Shown here in pieces: positions 17,699-29,526 of a stretch of 64,000 bases of DNA (position 1 is the first letter of the stretch; each line of letters begins with the position of its first letter). The notes below the pieces were generated by a model. It was given only the letters and a program-made list of their open reading frames with translations, was not told where the DNA came from and did not search any database. This stretch comes from Hyphomonas chukchiensis (lineage in GTDB: Bacteria > Pseudomonadota > Alphaproteobacteria > Caulobacterales > Hyphomonadaceae), in the NCBI RefSeq assembly GCF_000682695.1, contig NZ_AWFG01000002.1:1-64000 (forward strand). Reading direction: 5' to 3'. A program made the position numbers and the translations under genes.

Positions 17699-17723
17699 CT
17701 GCACGAGCTGGGAACTCGTGCAG
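17699..17723. terminator. Terminator-like hairpin between convergent genes
   Basis: A perfect 9-bp stem, CTGCACGAG at 17699-17707 with CTCGTGCAG at 17715-17723, encloses a 7-nt loop. It sits in the 297-nt gap between the convergent membrane-protein gene (ends 17536) and the NYN gene (ends 17834). No run of T follows, so it could instead be another regulatory dyad. The rest of the gap shows no gene. Confidence 0.5.
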
Positions 17724-17833
17724 CCCGGTCATTATAGGCCGGGCAGGGAGAGGGCGGAGAAGATGGGCGGGATCTGCTGCCTGCGTTGGGCCATTGGCGT
17801 GGAGAGAGCGCTCAGGATGAGCCTTCGGGCGGG

Positions 17834-18403
17834 TCAGGCCTCGCCGTCGCCTTCCGGGCCGCCCTCGAAACCCTGCCTTGGGCGGGCGACGCGGTCGCCG
17901 AGGTCTTCGAGGTCGATGAAATTGTCGGCTTCGCGGCGCAGTTCGTCGCCGATCATGGGCGGGTTGGAGGCGACCGTGGAGACGACCGAGACGCGCACGC
18001 CGCGGGCCTTCACCGCCTCGACGGCCCGGCGGAAATCGCCATTGCCGCTGAACAGCACGATATGATCCACATTGGCGGCCATTTCGAGCATGTCGATGGC
18101 CAGTTCCACGTCCATGCTGCCCCGGACGCGCTTGCGGCCTTCCCGGTCGGTGAACTCGCGGGCGGGCTTCTTGATGACATTGTAGCCATTATAGGCGAGC
18201 CAATCGACCAGCGGGCGGATGGGGCTGTATTCGTCGGTTTCGACGAGGGCGGTGTAATAATTGGCGCGCAGGAGGCGGCCCTTGCCCTGGAATTCCTTCA
18301 AAAGCTTGCGGAAATCGATCTCCAGATCGACTGCACGGGCCGCTGAATAGAGATTCGCGCCATCAATGAACAGCGCCAGGCGCTCGTCCTTGTAAAAGGC
18401 CAT
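17834..18403 (-). CDS. NYN-domain (LabA/DUF88) putative nuclease
   Basis: The 189-residue cytosolic protein has a PIN-like fold. The acidic residues of the NYN active site are present: Asp14 in LFIDGANLYS, Asp98 and Asp104 in GSMDVELAIDM, and Asp123 in FSGNGDF. NYN proteins are predicted metal-dependent RNases or RNA-binding proteins. The last 15 residues are a Gly/Glu-rich tail. The gene is transcribed away from rpoZ, sharing a 157-nt divergent control region. Confidence 0.87.
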   Translation of the reverse strand: MAFYKDERLALFIDGANLYSAARAVDLEIDFRKLLKEFQGKGRLLRANYYTALVETDEYSPIRPLVDWLAYNGYNVIKKPAREFTDREGRKRVRGSMDVELAIDMLEMAANVDHIVLFSGNGDFRRAVEAVKARGVRVSVVSTVASNPPMIGDELRREADNFIDLEDLGDRVARPRQGFEGGPEGDGEA

Positions 18404-18504
18404 TGGCTTAATTCCTCAGGTAATATAGGGTATAGGCTAATAAAAACGCCGAAAATACTTATAGAACTGGCATACTCAGGCTGCGTTTCAGGCGCAAGGC
18501 CGGG

Positions 18505-18533
18505 TTGCGCCAGCTTGTTGCACTGCATATAAG
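18505..18533 (+). promoter_or_regulatory. Candidate sigma-70-type promoter of rpoZ
   Basis: TTGCGC at 18505-18510 and TATAAG at 18528-18533 are separated by exactly 17 nt. They end 27 nt before the rpoZ start, next to the ribosome-binding AAGGAG at 18544-18549. The match is fair to the housekeeping -35/-10 consensus, and this is the only visible candidate for the whole rpoZ-recO run. Confidence 0.45.
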
Positions 18534-18560
18534 GGTCGGCTTCAAGGAGATTGACTGCCC

Positions 18561-18911
18561 ATGGCCCGCGTGACCGTCGAAGACTGCATCCAGAAAGTGC
18601 CGAACCGTTTCGAGCTCGTCCTGCTCGCTGCACATCGTGCCCGCATGATCCGTGAAGGTTCGCCGCTGACGGTGGACCGCGACAATGACAAAGACCCTGT
18701 CGTGTCGCTGCGCGAGATCGCTGAAGAGTCCGTCGACCTGAAAGTCGTCAAGGAAGCGATGATTTCCAACCTGCAGGAAGTGCGCCCGAGCGAGGAAAGC
18801 GAACGCGAAGCCGACCGTATCGCGCTCATGTCCGGCCCGGCTGCGACCGAAGACGACGTGATGCGTGCCTATCAGGCTGAAATCGAGTCCGGACGCGACG
18901 ACCGACTCTAG
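18561..18911 (+). CDS. rpoZ: RNA polymerase omega subunit
   Basis: The 116-residue omega subunit helps assemble and stabilise RNA polymerase through the beta' subunit and forms part of a ppGpp site in proteobacteria. The opening [24 protein letters not shown] carries the family signature (VEDC, NRFELV). The C-terminal half is acidic and longer than in E. coli (91 residues). AAGGAG stands 11 nt before the ATG. It is followed 8 nt later by spoT, a conserved pairing with functional sense through ppGpp. Confidence 0.96.
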   Translation: MARVTVEDCIQKVPNRFELVLLAAHRARMIREGSPLTVDRDNDKDPVVSLREIAEESVDLKVVKEAMISNLQEVRPSEESEREADRIALMSGPAATEDDVMRAYQAEIESGRDDRL

Positions 18912-18919
18912 GAGGCTCC

Positions 18920-21173
<2,254 letters not shown>

Positions 21174-21184
<11 letters not shown>

Positions 21185-21755
21185 AGACGTACTCGCGGTG
21201 TTTCGCGAGGCAGGTGCCCTCCTGGAGGGGCATTTTATCCTTTCCTCCGGACGACGCAGCCCCGTCTTCCTGCAGAAGGCGCTCGTCTTTTCGCAACCTG
21301 ACCTGTCGGAAAAGCTGTGCAAGGCGCTGGCGTCAAAGCTGACGGCGACATTCGGCAAGATCGACGTCGTGGCCGGGCCCGCCGTGGGCGGCATCATTCC
21401 GGGCTATGAGCTGGCGCGGCACCTGAACGCGAGGGCGATCTTTGCCGAGCGCGTCGACGGCAAGCTGCAATTCCGACGCGGCTTCTCGATTGCCGAGGGC
21501 GAGCGCGTGCTGATCGCCGAGGATATCGTGACGACGGGGCTGTCCTTCCGCGAGACGGTCGAGGCGCTGGACAGGCTGCCGGGCGAAGTGGTTGGCGGGG
21601 CGTGCATCATCGACCGTTCCAACGGCAGGGCCGATGTCGGCTGCAAGCTGGTCTCTCTGGCGGCGGTGGACTTCCCCGACTATGCGGCAGACGACCTGCC
21701 GCCGGAACTCGCCGCGATGGAAGCGGTGAAGCCCGGTTCGCGGGGCCTTGCCTGA
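21174..21755 (+). CDS. pyrE: Orotate phosphoribosyltransferase
   Basis: The 193-residue cytosolic enzyme makes orotidine monophosphate from orotate and PRPP. The PRPP-binding loop [13 protein letters not shown] lies near residues 110-122, and [15 protein letters not shown] contains the other phosphate-binding stretch. It starts inside the end of spoT (11-nt overlap) and its stop overlaps pdxJ by 1 nt (TGATG). A second pyrimidine gene, pyrC, lies about 10 kb upstream in another operon. Confidence 0.95.
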
Positions 21756-22498
21756 TGGCGGAGCGGATACGCCTCGGCGTGAATATCGACCATGTGGCAA
21801 CGATCCGGAATGCGCGCGGCGGCGCACACCCTGACCCGATGCGCGCGGCGCTGATGGCGACGGAGGCGGGCGCCGACGGCATCACGCTGCACCTGCGCGA
21901 GGACCGCCGGCATATTCGCGACGGTGACCTGACGGAAATTCGCAACGCAACGGCGCTGCCGATCAATATGGAAATGGCGGCGACCGAGGAAATGCTCGAG
22001 ATTGCGCTGAAGTTCAAACCCGAGACGGCCATGTTCGTGCCGGAAGAACGCGCGGAGCTGACGACCGAAGGCGGCCTCGATGCCGCGCGGGCGCACAATC
22101 ATCTCGCGCATTTCGTCCGCCAGCTGAACAAGAATGGTAGCCGCGTCTCCTTCTTTATCGAACCGGACATGGTGCAGCTGCATGCCGCCCATGCGCTGGG
22201 CGTTCAGATCACGGAATTCCATACGGGCCGTTACGTGGAGCTGGTGCAGGCGGGCGAGGCGAAGCTGGCCGAGCTGGAGCTGGACCGGATCCGCAACTGT
22301 GCCGAGGAGGCCCGGCGGATCGGAATCGAGCCGCAGGCGGGTCACGGCCTGACGTTTGATACGGTGAAGCCGGTCGCGGCCATTCCGCAGATCACCGAGC
22401 TTAACATTGGCCACTTCCTTGTCGGCGAGGCCATCTTCATCGGCATGCCGGCCGCGATTGGCGAGATGCGCCGCCTGATGGACGAGGCGCGCGCATGA
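21755..22498 (+). CDS. pdxJ: Pyridoxine 5'-phosphate synthase
   Basis: The 247-residue TIM-barrel enzyme joins 1-deoxyxylulose 5-phosphate and 3-amino-2-oxopropyl phosphate in vitamin B6 synthesis. Signatures are [17 protein letters not shown] at the N-terminus, [16 protein letters not shown], and the C-terminal [19 protein letters not shown] 21755 shares its first base with the pyrE stop. The next gene acpS overlaps it by 4 nt; pdxJ-acpS is a widely conserved pair. Confidence 0.97.
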   Translation: MAERIRLGVNIDHVATIRNARGGAHPDPMRAALMATEAGADGITLHLREDRRHIRDGDLTEIRNATALPINMEMAATEEMLEIALKFKPETAMFVPEERAELTTEGGLDAARAHNHLAHFVRQLNKNGSRVSFFIEPDMVQLHAAHALGVQITEFHTGRYVELVQAGEAKLAELELDRIRNCAEEARRIGIEPQAGHGLTFDTVKPVAAIPQITELNIGHFLVGEAIFIGMPAAIGEMRRLMDEARA

Positions 22499-22899
22499 TC
22501 ATCGGGATCGGCAACGACCTCTGCAATATCGAGCGGATCGAGAAGACGCTGGCCCGTTTTGGCGAGCGGTTCGAGAAGCGCGTCTTCACCGAGACAGAGA
22601 TTGCGCTGGCCCGTCGCCGCAAGCTGACAGCCGAGACCTATGCCAAGCGCTTTGCCGCAAAAGAGGCCTGCGCCAAGGCGCTGGGCACCGGCGTGCCGCG
22701 CCGGGGCGTGCACTGGCAACATATGGGCGTCGTCAATCTGCCGAGCGGCAAGCCGACCGTGGCGCTGACCGGTGGCGCGGCTGCGCGGCTCGCGGCGATG
22801 ACGCCGGAGGGCCATACGGTCGTCATCCACCTTACCATCACTGATGACCATCCGTGGGCGGAAGCCCAGGTGATTATCGAAGCCCTGCCGGCCGTCTGA
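22495..22899 (+). CDS. acpS: Holo-[acyl-carrier-protein] synthase
   Basis: The 134-residue enzyme transfers 4'-phosphopantetheine from CoA to ACP. The Mg-binding [13 protein letters not shown] (4-16) and the [14 protein letters not shown] motif (53-66) are both present. It starts with a 4-nt overlap with pdxJ and its stop overlaps the rnc start (TGATG). In many alphaproteobacteria lepB sits between acpS and rnc, but here it is absent. Confidence 0.96.
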   Translation: MIIGIGNDLCNIERIEKTLARFGERFEKRVFTETEIALARRRKLTAETYAKRFAAKEACAKALGTGVPRRGVHWQHMGVVNLPSGKPTVALTGGAAARLAAMTPEGHTVVIHLTITDDHPWAEAQVIIEALPAV

Positions 22900-23654
22900 T
22901 GAAACCCGCCCGTCCCAAACGCGCACGCCAGCGCGCCGCCGCGAAAGCGCACGTGCCGAACCTGTCGGACGCGGACGTGAAGACGATCCAGGAGCGGATC
23001 GGCTATAGTTTCAAGGACCGTGACCTGCTGGTGCGCGCGCTGACGCATCCGAGCGCCGTAGCGTCGGCGGACTCCGTGCGCCTGTCGAACCAGCGGCTGG
23101 AATTCCTGGGCGACCGTGTGCTGAACCTGACCATTGCCGAGCGCCTGATCGAGCGCCGCAAGACCGAGAGCGAAGGTGATCTCGCCCCGCGCCTCAACCG
23201 GTTCGTCAGGAAGGGCGCCTGCGCCGAGGCCGTGCGCCATTTCGGGCTACAGGACTATATCATCCTGTCCGATGGCGAAGTGGCCTCCGGCGGCCGCGAC
23301 CGTGAATCGACGCTGGGCGATGCCTGCGAGGCCATGATTGGCGCGATTTACCAGGATGGCGGGCTATCTGCCGCGCGCAAGTTCATCGAGCGTGGGTGGG
23401 CACAGCAATTCGAGTCCGCCCCCGTGGAAACGCGTGATCCGAAGACACTGTTACAGGAATGGGCGCAGGGCCAGGGCCTGCCGCTGCCGAAATACAGCGT
23501 CGTTAGCCGTTCGGGCCCTGACCATGCCCCTGTTTATGAGATAGAAGTACAAGTGGCGCCCCATGGCGAGGCAACGGCCACCGGATCCTCCAAACGCGAC
23601 GCCGAGCGCAATGCAGCCGCCTTGCTGCTGAACACCCTGACTGGAACACAATGA
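22899..23654 (+). CDS. rnc: Ribonuclease III
   Basis: The 251-residue enzyme cleaves double-stranded RNA in rRNA and mRNA processing. The catalytic signature QRLEFLGDRVLNL is near residue 66, with a second acidic site in DACEAMIGAIYQDGG near 147. A double-stranded-RNA-binding domain lies in the last 75 residues (DPKTLLQEWAQGQGLPLP ... KRDAERNAAALLL). The basic N-terminal extension of about 20 residues is unusual but common in this group. The era start overlaps the stop by 4 nt. Confidence 0.96.
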   Translation: MKPARPKRARQRAAAKAHVPNLSDADVKTIQERIGYSFKDRDLLVRALTHPSAVASADSVRLSNQRLEFLGDRVLNLTIAERLIERRKTESEGDLAPRLNRFVRKGACAEAVRHFGLQDYIILSDGEVASGGRDRESTLGDACEAMIGAIYQDGGLSAARKFIERGWAQQFESAPVETRDPKTLLQEWAQGQGLPLPKYSVVSRSGPDHAPVYEIEVQVAPHGEATATGSSKRDAERNAAALLLNTLTGTQ

Positions 23655-24598
23655 CCGAAACCGAAATCACCCGCGCAGGTTTTGCCGCCATTATCGGCGC
23701 ACCGAATGCGGGCAAGTCCACGCTGACCAACCGCCTCGTCGGCGCCAAGGTCGCCATCGTGACGCACAAGGTGCAGACGACGCGCTTTCCCGTGCGGGGC
23801 GTCGCGCAGGTGGGCGACGCGCAGATCGTGCTGGTCGATACGCCCGGCATCTTCGTGGCCAAGCGCCGGCTCGACCGGGCCATGGTGAAAGCAGCCTGGA
23901 GCGGCGCAGCGGACGCCGATGCCATCGTGCACCTGATCGACAGTTCGGCCTGGGTGGCTGACAAGGCAGGCAATGCCACCGGCGCGCAGAAGATGTCTAT
24001 TGCCGACGACCTGCGCGTGATCGAGCAGCTGAAGCTCACCGAGAAGCGCGCTTTCCTCGCGCTCAACAAGATCGACCTTTTCCCGCATGACCAGGTGTTG
24101 CCGGTGATGGGCGAACTGAACGATACGGGCGTCTACGACGAGATATTCATGATCTCGGCCGAGAATGGCGATGGCGTCGGCCGGTTGTCGGCTGCGCTGG
24201 CCGACCGTATGCCAGCGGGCACGGCGCTCTATCCGCCGGACCAGACGGCTGACCTGCCGATGCGCCTGCTCGCTGCTGAAGTGACGCGCGAGAAGCTGTT
24301 GCTGCGCATGCACCAGGAACTGCCTTACCAGCTGATGGTGGAAACAGAGAGCTGGGAAGAGCGCAAGGACGGGTCCGTCCGTGTGCAGCAGGTGATCATT
24401 GTCGGGCGCGATGGCCACAAGGCCATGGTGCTGGGCAAGAATGGCGCGTCGATCAAGGAGATCGGGCGCATGGCCCGCAAGGAACTGATCGAAATGCTCG
24501 ACCGGCCTGTGCACCTCTTCCTGTTCGTGAAAGTGGACGAGAAATGGCAGGAGCGCCGCGACAGCTATTCCGGCATCGGCCTGGAGTTTGATGTCTAG
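23651..24598 (+). CDS. era: GTPase Era, ribosome assembly factor
   Basis: The 315-residue protein has the G1 motif GAPNAGKSTL near residue 16, DTPG near 64 and NKID near 139, followed by a C-terminal KH RNA-binding domain (IIVGRDGHKAMVLGKNGASIKEIG). Era binds the 3' end of 16S rRNA and is needed for 30S maturation. The rnc-era-recO order is typical of proteobacteria. The 4-nt overlap with rnc implies coupled translation. Confidence 0.97.
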   Translation: MTETEITRAGFAAIIGAPNAGKSTLTNRLVGAKVAIVTHKVQTTRFPVRGVAQVGDAQIVLVDTPGIFVAKRRLDRAMVKAAWSGAADADAIVHLIDSSAWVADKAGNATGAQKMSIADDLRVIEQLKLTEKRAFLALNKIDLFPHDQVLPVMGELNDTGVYDEIFMISAENGDGVGRLSAALADRMPAGTALYPPDQTADLPMRLLAAEVTREKLLLRMHQELPYQLMVETESWEERKDGSVRVQQVIIVGRDGHKAMVLGKNGASIKEIGRMARKELIEMLDRPVHLFLFVKVDEKWQERRDSYSGIGLEFDV

Positions 24599-24606
24599 GG
24601 CGCGGC

Positions 24607-25338
24607 ATGAACTGGACCGATGAAGGCTTGATCCTCGGCGGTCGCCGGTTTGGTGAGGGCGGTCTCATCATTGACGTGCTGACGAAAACCAGGGGCCGCA
24701 GGTCGGGCCTTGTCTATGGCGGCGCGTCGCGGGCGCGGCGGGCGCAGTACGAGGCGGGGAATACTGTTTCATTATCGTGGACAGGCCGACTGGAGGAACA
24801 GCTGGGGCGCTTTGACGTGGCCGAGGCAAGCCGTGAGCGGGCCTCGCGCGTGCTGGATGATGCCGGGGCGCTGTCGGCGATCTCGGCGGTGACGACGCTG
24901 CTGCGCGGCGCGCTGGACGAGGGCGATGCCGCCGGTTCGGCGCTCTACGAGGCCACGACGATATTGCTCGACCAGATCGAGGCGCGCGAAGTGTGGCCCG
25001 CGCTCTATGTGCGCTGGGAGCTGGGGCTGCTGTCAGCGCTGGGCTTCGGGCTGGACCTTGATGAATGCGCGCTGAGCGGGGCGAATGACGGCCTCACCCA
25101 TGTGTCCCCGAAGACGGGACGGGCGGTGCGCGGGTCTGAAGCCGAAGAGTATGTCAGCCGCCTGCTGCGCCTGCCGGGATTCCTCGTGACGCCGGGCGCG
25201 CCGGTCGGCGTGGACGACATAGCCGACGGGCTGGCGCTGACCGGCTATTTCATCGAGGCGCGGGTATTCAACGGCATGAACCGCGCCGTGCCGCCCCAGA
25301 GGGCGCAGCTGGTGGCGCGGCTGCTGAAGCGGACCTAG
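24607..25338 (+). CDS. recO: DNA repair protein RecO
   Basis: The 243-residue protein has an OB-fold N-terminus (WTDEGLILGGRRFGEGGLIIDVLT) and an all-helical C-terminal part. RecO works with RecF and RecR to load RecA onto SSB-coated DNA. No zinc-finger cysteines are seen beyond one in FGLDLDECALSG, as in many alphaproteobacterial forms. It ends the rpoZ-recO run and its stop overlaps the stop of the convergent GST gene by 4 nt. Confidence 0.94.
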   Translation: MNWTDEGLILGGRRFGEGGLIIDVLTKTRGRRSGLVYGGASRARRAQYEAGNTVSLSWTGRLEEQLGRFDVAEASRERASRVLDDAGALSAISAVTTLLRGALDEGDAAGSALYEATTILLDQIEAREVWPALYVRWELGLLSALGFGLDLDECALSGANDGLTHVSPKTGRAVRGSEAEEYVSRLLRLPGFLVTPGAPVGVDDIADGLALTGYFIEARVFNGMNRAVPPQRAQLVARLLKRT

Positions 25339-25946
25339 ACGCTGGCGCTGGGCCGGGCGCCGACTTTCTCGAACCATGCCGTGACGTTCTGGAAGGCCGG
25401 GTTCAGCGGCTGGCCGACCTGGTTGCCGAAGGCCTGGAAGCAGAACAGCATGATGTCCGCGAAGGTGAAATTATCGCCGGCGATGTAGGCGCGGCTTGCG
25501 AGCTGGCCGTCGAGGAATTTGAGCTTGTCCTGCGCGCGGGCTTTGAGGCCCGGTGCGGCGTCGGGCAGGCAGCGCGTGCGGTCCTTGAACATGGCAAGGC
25601 CTTCGGAGAAGCGGAAGCCATTGGTCATCGGGTCGAGCACGTTAAGGTCCACCCAGCGGGTCCAGCGGCGCGTCTGCGCACGTTCCTCGGGATTGGCGCC
25701 GAACAGGCTGTCGCCGGTATGGGTTTCATCAAGATATTCGCAGATCGGCCAGATCTCGGTGATGATGCTGCCATCGTCGAGTTCCAGCGCGGGCGACTGG
25801 GCGGCCGGATTGACCGAGAGATAGGACTCGCCGAGGTTTTCGCCCTTCACAATATCCACGTTCTGCGTGGGCAGGGTGATGCCGCGTTCGGCCATGAACA
25901 TGCGCACGACGTGCGGGTTGGGGCCGATGGATGTGTAGAGTTTCAT
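25335..25946 (-). CDS. Glutathione S-transferase family protein
   Basis: The 203-residue protein has an N-terminal thioredoxin-like domain (MKLYTSIGPNPHVVRMF, then VNPAAQSPALELDDG and EIWPICEYLDE) and a helical C-terminal domain with the conserved FTFADIMLF capping motif. It probably conjugates or reduces substrates with glutathione. ATG 25946 is chosen over an extended frame. It is transcribed after a MAPEG-type membrane protein, the other glutathione-related family here, with a 31-nt gap. Confidence 0.9.
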   Translation of the reverse strand: MKLYTSIGPNPHVVRMFMAERGITLPTQNVDIVKGENLGESYLSVNPAAQSPALELDDGSIITEIWPICEYLDETHTGDSLFGANPEERAQTRRWTRWVDLNVLDPMTNGFRFSEGLAMFKDRTRCLPDAAPGLKARAQDKLKFLDGQLASRAYIAGDNFTFADIMLFCFQAFGNQVGQPLNPAFQNVTAWFEKVGARPSASV

Positions 25947-25977
25947 GTGGCGCTTCCCTTTGGAATGATTGTTGTTT

Positions 25978-26406
25978 TCAGCTTGTCGCGAGGATGTAGA
26001 TTGCCCGCCCGGCAAGCGGGAAGAGCATCAGGGTCGAGGCGATGAAGAAGTAGAACCGGATCATCACCTTGTTGGCCGTGGCCTGCCAGAGCGAGTGCCC
26101 GACCCTGATGATGACGTAAGCCCACGCAAAGCCGACATCGATCATGCCTGCTGCACCGCTGACGGCGAGGGCCAGCGCCAGCGCATAGAAGATGGTCGGC
26201 TGCTCCATCAGATGATTGTAATTGTCCGAAATCTGGCGGACTTCCGAGGGCAGGGCGTTGAAGGCGTCGCTGCGTGTATGCTTGGCCTTTTCAGGGTGCA
26301 TACGCGCCTTTTGCATGGCCGGAACACGCGTCGCGAGCATCCATATCCACATCACCAGTGACCAGGCCGCGAGGACGGCGACGGGTAGAAGCATGGCATG
26401 GGTCAT
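25978..26406 (-). CDS. MAPEG family membrane protein
   Basis: The 142-residue protein has four hydrophobic segments. The central stretch with NHLMEQPTIFYALALAL and a basic, helical loop are typical of MAPEG proteins (membrane-associated eicosanoid/glutathione metabolism), some of which conjugate glutathione to lipophilic substrates in the inner membrane. A downstream soluble GST gene suggests a shared detoxification role, which is inferred. Confidence 0.83.
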   Translation of the reverse strand: MTHAMLLPVAVLAAWSLVMWIWMLATRVPAMQKARMHPEKAKHTRSDAFNALPSEVRQISDNYNHLMEQPTIFYALALALAVSGAAGMIDVGFAWAYVIIRVGHSLWQATANKVMIRFYFFIASTLMLFPLAGRAIYILATS

Positions 26407-26486
26407 TCGAAACTCCCTGATCGTCTTGTTTTCAGCAATGTAGCGAAGATTGCCGGGCGCAGAAGGGGCGACGCCGGGGCAAGGCC

Positions 26487-27170
26487 TTAGCGGCAGACGC
26501 GCCCCGGGCCCATGTCGAAGTGGAAATGGTCCTTGTGGGCGGCGTTATAGTCGGGCCCGAGGGTGACCGAGAAGATATCGCAGCCGCCATCATGGACGCG
26601 TTTCAGGAATTTCGCTTCCTTTCCGCCCTGTTTCCAATGGGTTTTCACGTCTATCAGGCGGCCATCTTCCAGCCTGAAGCCGGAAATATCGACCGCATTG
26701 GCATGGGCATGCTGGGAAAGGCGGCTGCTGCCGGCGATGTTGCGGCAGGAGAAGCTGCCATAGGTCTCGATCCGCGCGATGGGAGAGCCGAAGATTTCCA
26801 CAGCCGCAGGCCGGGCGACATGGCGCTCCCATGTGTAGACGGCGGCGGTCTCTGCGCAGGTCATGCTGAGCGTGGCCGAATAGGGCGTGAGGGTGCGATC
26901 AAGCGTCAATGCGTTGTAAAGACCGCATTTTTCGCCTTCGTTTGCGTCTTCCAGCGGCGTGTAAAGCACACCCGCATCGTCCAGTGCCTTGAAGCAGACT
27001 TCGCGCTGGTCGCGGGCCCGCTGCAGCTTGGCGTGCGTGGCGAGGCCGATGCGGTCGGTCAGGTCTATCGGCGCAAACGGGTTATGCCGGGGCGGGGCCA
27101 GCCATACCAGCATGGCCACCAGCAGGAGCGGTACGCCGAGAAGGAGGAGCCAGGCCCGAAACTCAGTCAT
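26487..27170 (-). CDS. Extensin-like (ExtD-type) D,D-peptidase-fold protein
   Basis: The 227-residue protein has an N-terminal membrane segment (AWLLLLGVPLLLVAMLVWL, residues 6-24), then an extensin-like C-terminal domain. The metal-binding layout of M15-type peptidases is visible: SQHAHANAVDISGF with conserved His and Asp, and KDHFHFDMGPG near the end. Six cysteines suggest disulfides in the periplasm. It is probably an anchored cell-wall hydrolase. ATG 27170 places the helix at the N-terminus. It is divergent from parC with about 120 nt between starts. Confidence 0.85.
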   Translation of the reverse strand: MTEFRAWLLLLGVPLLLVAMLVWLAPPRHNPFAPIDLTDRIGLATHAKLQRARDQREVCFKALDDAGVLYTPLEDANEGEKCGLYNALTLDRTLTPYSATLSMTCAETAAVYTWERHVARPAAVEIFGSPIARIETYGSFSCRNIAGSSRLSQHAHANAVDISGFRLEDGRLIDVKTHWKQGGKEAKFLKRVHDGGCDIFSVTLGPDYNAAHKDHFHFDMGPGRVCR

Positions 27171-27291
27171 GTGCTTGCGTTTTACCCATTCCTTAACCAA
27201 ACCGCCGTCTTTGTTAATGCTGCGCAGCGGCCCGAGTCGGTATAGATTCGGTCCTGCACCAGAATGTGGCACGAGATGCAAAGAGGCCAGA

Positions 27292-29526
27292 ATGTCCGAC
27301 CTGCTAGATGACGGCCCGGAAGACCGGATCATAAACGAACCCATGAGCGAGGCGCTGTCGAAGCGCTATCTCGCCTATGCGCTGTCGACCATCACCTCCC
27401 GCGCCCTGCCGGATGTGCGCGACGGGCTGAAGCCTGTCCAGCGCCGCATCCTGTATGGCATGCGCGAATTGCGGCTGGACCCTGAAGGCGGCTTCCGCAA
27501 GTGCGCCAAGATCGTCGGCGACGTGATGGGTAACTGGCACCCGCATGGTGACAGCTCGATCTATGACACGCTGGTGCGCCTGGCGCAGGATTTCAACGTC
27601 CGTTACCCGCTGGTCGATGGCCAGGGCAACTTCGGCAATATCGACGGGGACAGCGCGGCGGCCTATCGTTACACCGAAGCGCGGATGACCCATGCGGCCG
27701 AGCTTCTGCTGGACGGCCTCGACGAGAACGCGGTCGATTTCCGCGCCAACTATGCCGAGAATGATGAAGAGCCGGTCGTGCTGCCGGCCGGTTTCCCGAA
27801 CCTACTCTGCAATGGTGCGACGGGCATCGCGGTGGGCATGGCGACAAGCATTCCGCCACACAATGCGGCCGAAGTGATCGACGCGGCGCGCTTCCTGATC
27901 GAGACGCCGAAAGCGACGACCGAACAGCTGATGGGCTTCGTGAAGGGGCCTGACTTCCCGACCGGCGGCGTGATCGTCGAGACGCAGGAAGCCATGCTGG
28001 ACGCCTACGAGACGGGCCGTGGCAGTTTCCGCATGCGCGCCAAGTGGGAAGTCGAAGACACGGGCCGGGGCACCTACCAGATCATCGTGACGCAGATTCC
28101 GTATCAGGTGCAGAAGTCGCGTCTGCTGGAGAAGCTGGGCGAACTGCTGGAGCAGAAGAAGCTGCCGCTGCTGGACGATGTGCGCGACGAGAGCGCCGAG
28201 GACGTGCGCCTTGTTCTGGTGCCCCGCGCCAAGACGGTCGAGCCGGACGTGCTGATGGAAAGCCTGTTCAAGTCATGCGACCTGGAAACGCGCTTCAGCA
28301 TGAACATGAACGTGCTGCACAAGGGCGCGCCGCAGGTCATGGGCCTGAAGGATGTGCTGAAGGCCTATCTGGAGCATCGGCGCGAAGTGGTGGTGCGCCG
28401 GGCCGAGTTCCGCCTCGACAAGATCGAGAAGCGCCTGCACCTGCTCGACGGCTACCTGATCGCCTATCTCAATATTGATGAAGTGATCCGCATCATCCGC
28501 GAGGAAGACGAGCCGAAACAGGTGATGATCGCCCGGTTCGGCATTACGGACATTCAGGCCGAAGCCATCCTCAACCTCCGCCTGCGTGCATTGCGCAAGC
28601 TGGAAGAGATGGAAATTCGCGGCGAGCACGCGAAACTGGTCGAAGAGCGCGACGAGCTGGTCAAGCTGATCGGATCGACCGCGCGCCAGTGGACGAAAGT
28701 GTCCAAGGAACTGAAAGCCGCGCGTGACACTCTGGGCCCGGATACCGAGCTTGGCCGCCGCCGCGCGCAGTTCGAGGACGCGCCGGACGTGGACCTCGCC
28801 GCTGCACTGGAAGCCTCCAAGCCGAAGGAGCCGCTGACGGTGGTTCTCTCCGCGCAGGGCTGGATCCGCGGCATGAAGGGCCACGGGCTCGACCCGGATT
28901 CGACCAAGTTCAAGGATGGCGACGAGCTGTACCTGAGCGAGGAAGTGATGAGTACGGACAAGATTATCCTGATGGCGTCCGATGGCCGCGCCTTCACGCT
29001 GATGGCCGACAAGCTGCCGGGCGGACGCGGACATGGCGAGCCGATCCGGCTGTCCATCGACCTGGAAGACAATGTCGATATCGTTGCCATGTTCCGCTAC
29101 GAGGAAGGCCGCAAACGCGTGATGGCCTCGACGGTCGGTTATGGTTTCGTAGTCGACGAGAAGGAGCTGGAGTCCAACCGCAAGGCGGGCAAGCAGGCGG
29201 TAAACCCCGGTGACGGCACGCTGAATGTGTGCATCCCGGTTGAGGGCGACATGCTGGCCGTGGTCGGCACCAACCGCAAGATGCTGATCTTCCCGCTCGA
29301 CGAGCTGCCGGAAATGGCGCGCGGCAAGGGCAACAAGCTGCAGGCCTATCGCGGCAAGGATGCGATGGCCGACGTGATGACCTTCGACAAGGAAGACGGC
29401 CTGATCGTGATGACGGGCGGTCGCCACCGTGCCTTCCCGGAATGGCAGGAATGGATCGGCAAACGCGCCCAGGCCGGCAAGACCGTGCCGAAGGGCTTCC
29501 CGAAGTCGGGCACGTTTAATGGCTGA
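27292..29526 (+). CDS. parC: DNA topoisomerase IV subunit A
   Basis: The 744-residue type II topoisomerase subunit decatenates replicated chromosomes together with ParE. The catalytic tyrosine is Y125 in [12 protein letters not shown], and the region that determines quinolone response reads [15 protein letters not shown], with Ser88 and Asp92 in the usual sensitive states. The C-terminal part has a reduced set of beta-pinwheel repeats, typical of ParC rather than GyrA. ATG 27292 follows AGAGG. No parE is nearby, as usual in alphaproteobacteria. Confidence 0.95.
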   Translation: MSDLLDDGPEDRIINEPMSEALSKRYLAYALSTITSRALPDVRDGLKPVQRRILYGMRELRLDPEGGFRKCAKIVGDVMGNWHPHGDSSIYDTLVRLAQDFNVRYPLVDGQGNFGNIDGDSAAAYRYTEARMTHAAELLLDGLDENAVDFRANYAENDEEPVVLPAGFPNLLCNGATGIAVGMATSIPPHNAAEVIDAARFLIETPKATTEQLMGFVKGPDFPTGGVIVETQEAMLDAYETGRGSFRMRAKWEVEDTGRGTYQIIVTQIPYQVQKSRLLEKLGELLEQKKLPLLDDVRDESAEDVRLVLVPRAKTVEPDVLMESLFKSCDLETRFSMNMNVLHKGAPQVMGLKDVLKAYLEHRREVVVRRAEFRLDKIEKRLHLLDGYLIAYLNIDEVIRIIREEDEPKQVMIARFGITDIQAEAILNLRLRALRKLEEMEIRGEHAKLVEERDELVKLIGSTARQWTKVSKELKAARDTLGPDTELGRRRAQFEDAPDVDLAAALEASKPKEPLTVVLSAQGWIRGMKGHGLDPDSTKFKDGDELYLSEEVMSTDKIILMASDGRAFTLMADKLPGGRGHGEPIRLSIDLEDNVDIVAMFRYEEGRKRVMASTVGYGFVVDEKELESNRKAGKQAVNPGDGTLNVCIPVEGDMLAVVGTNRKMLIFPLDELPEMARGKGNKLQAYRGKDAMADVMTFDKEDGLIVMTGGRHRAFPEWQEWIGKRAQAGKTVPKGFPKSGTFNG

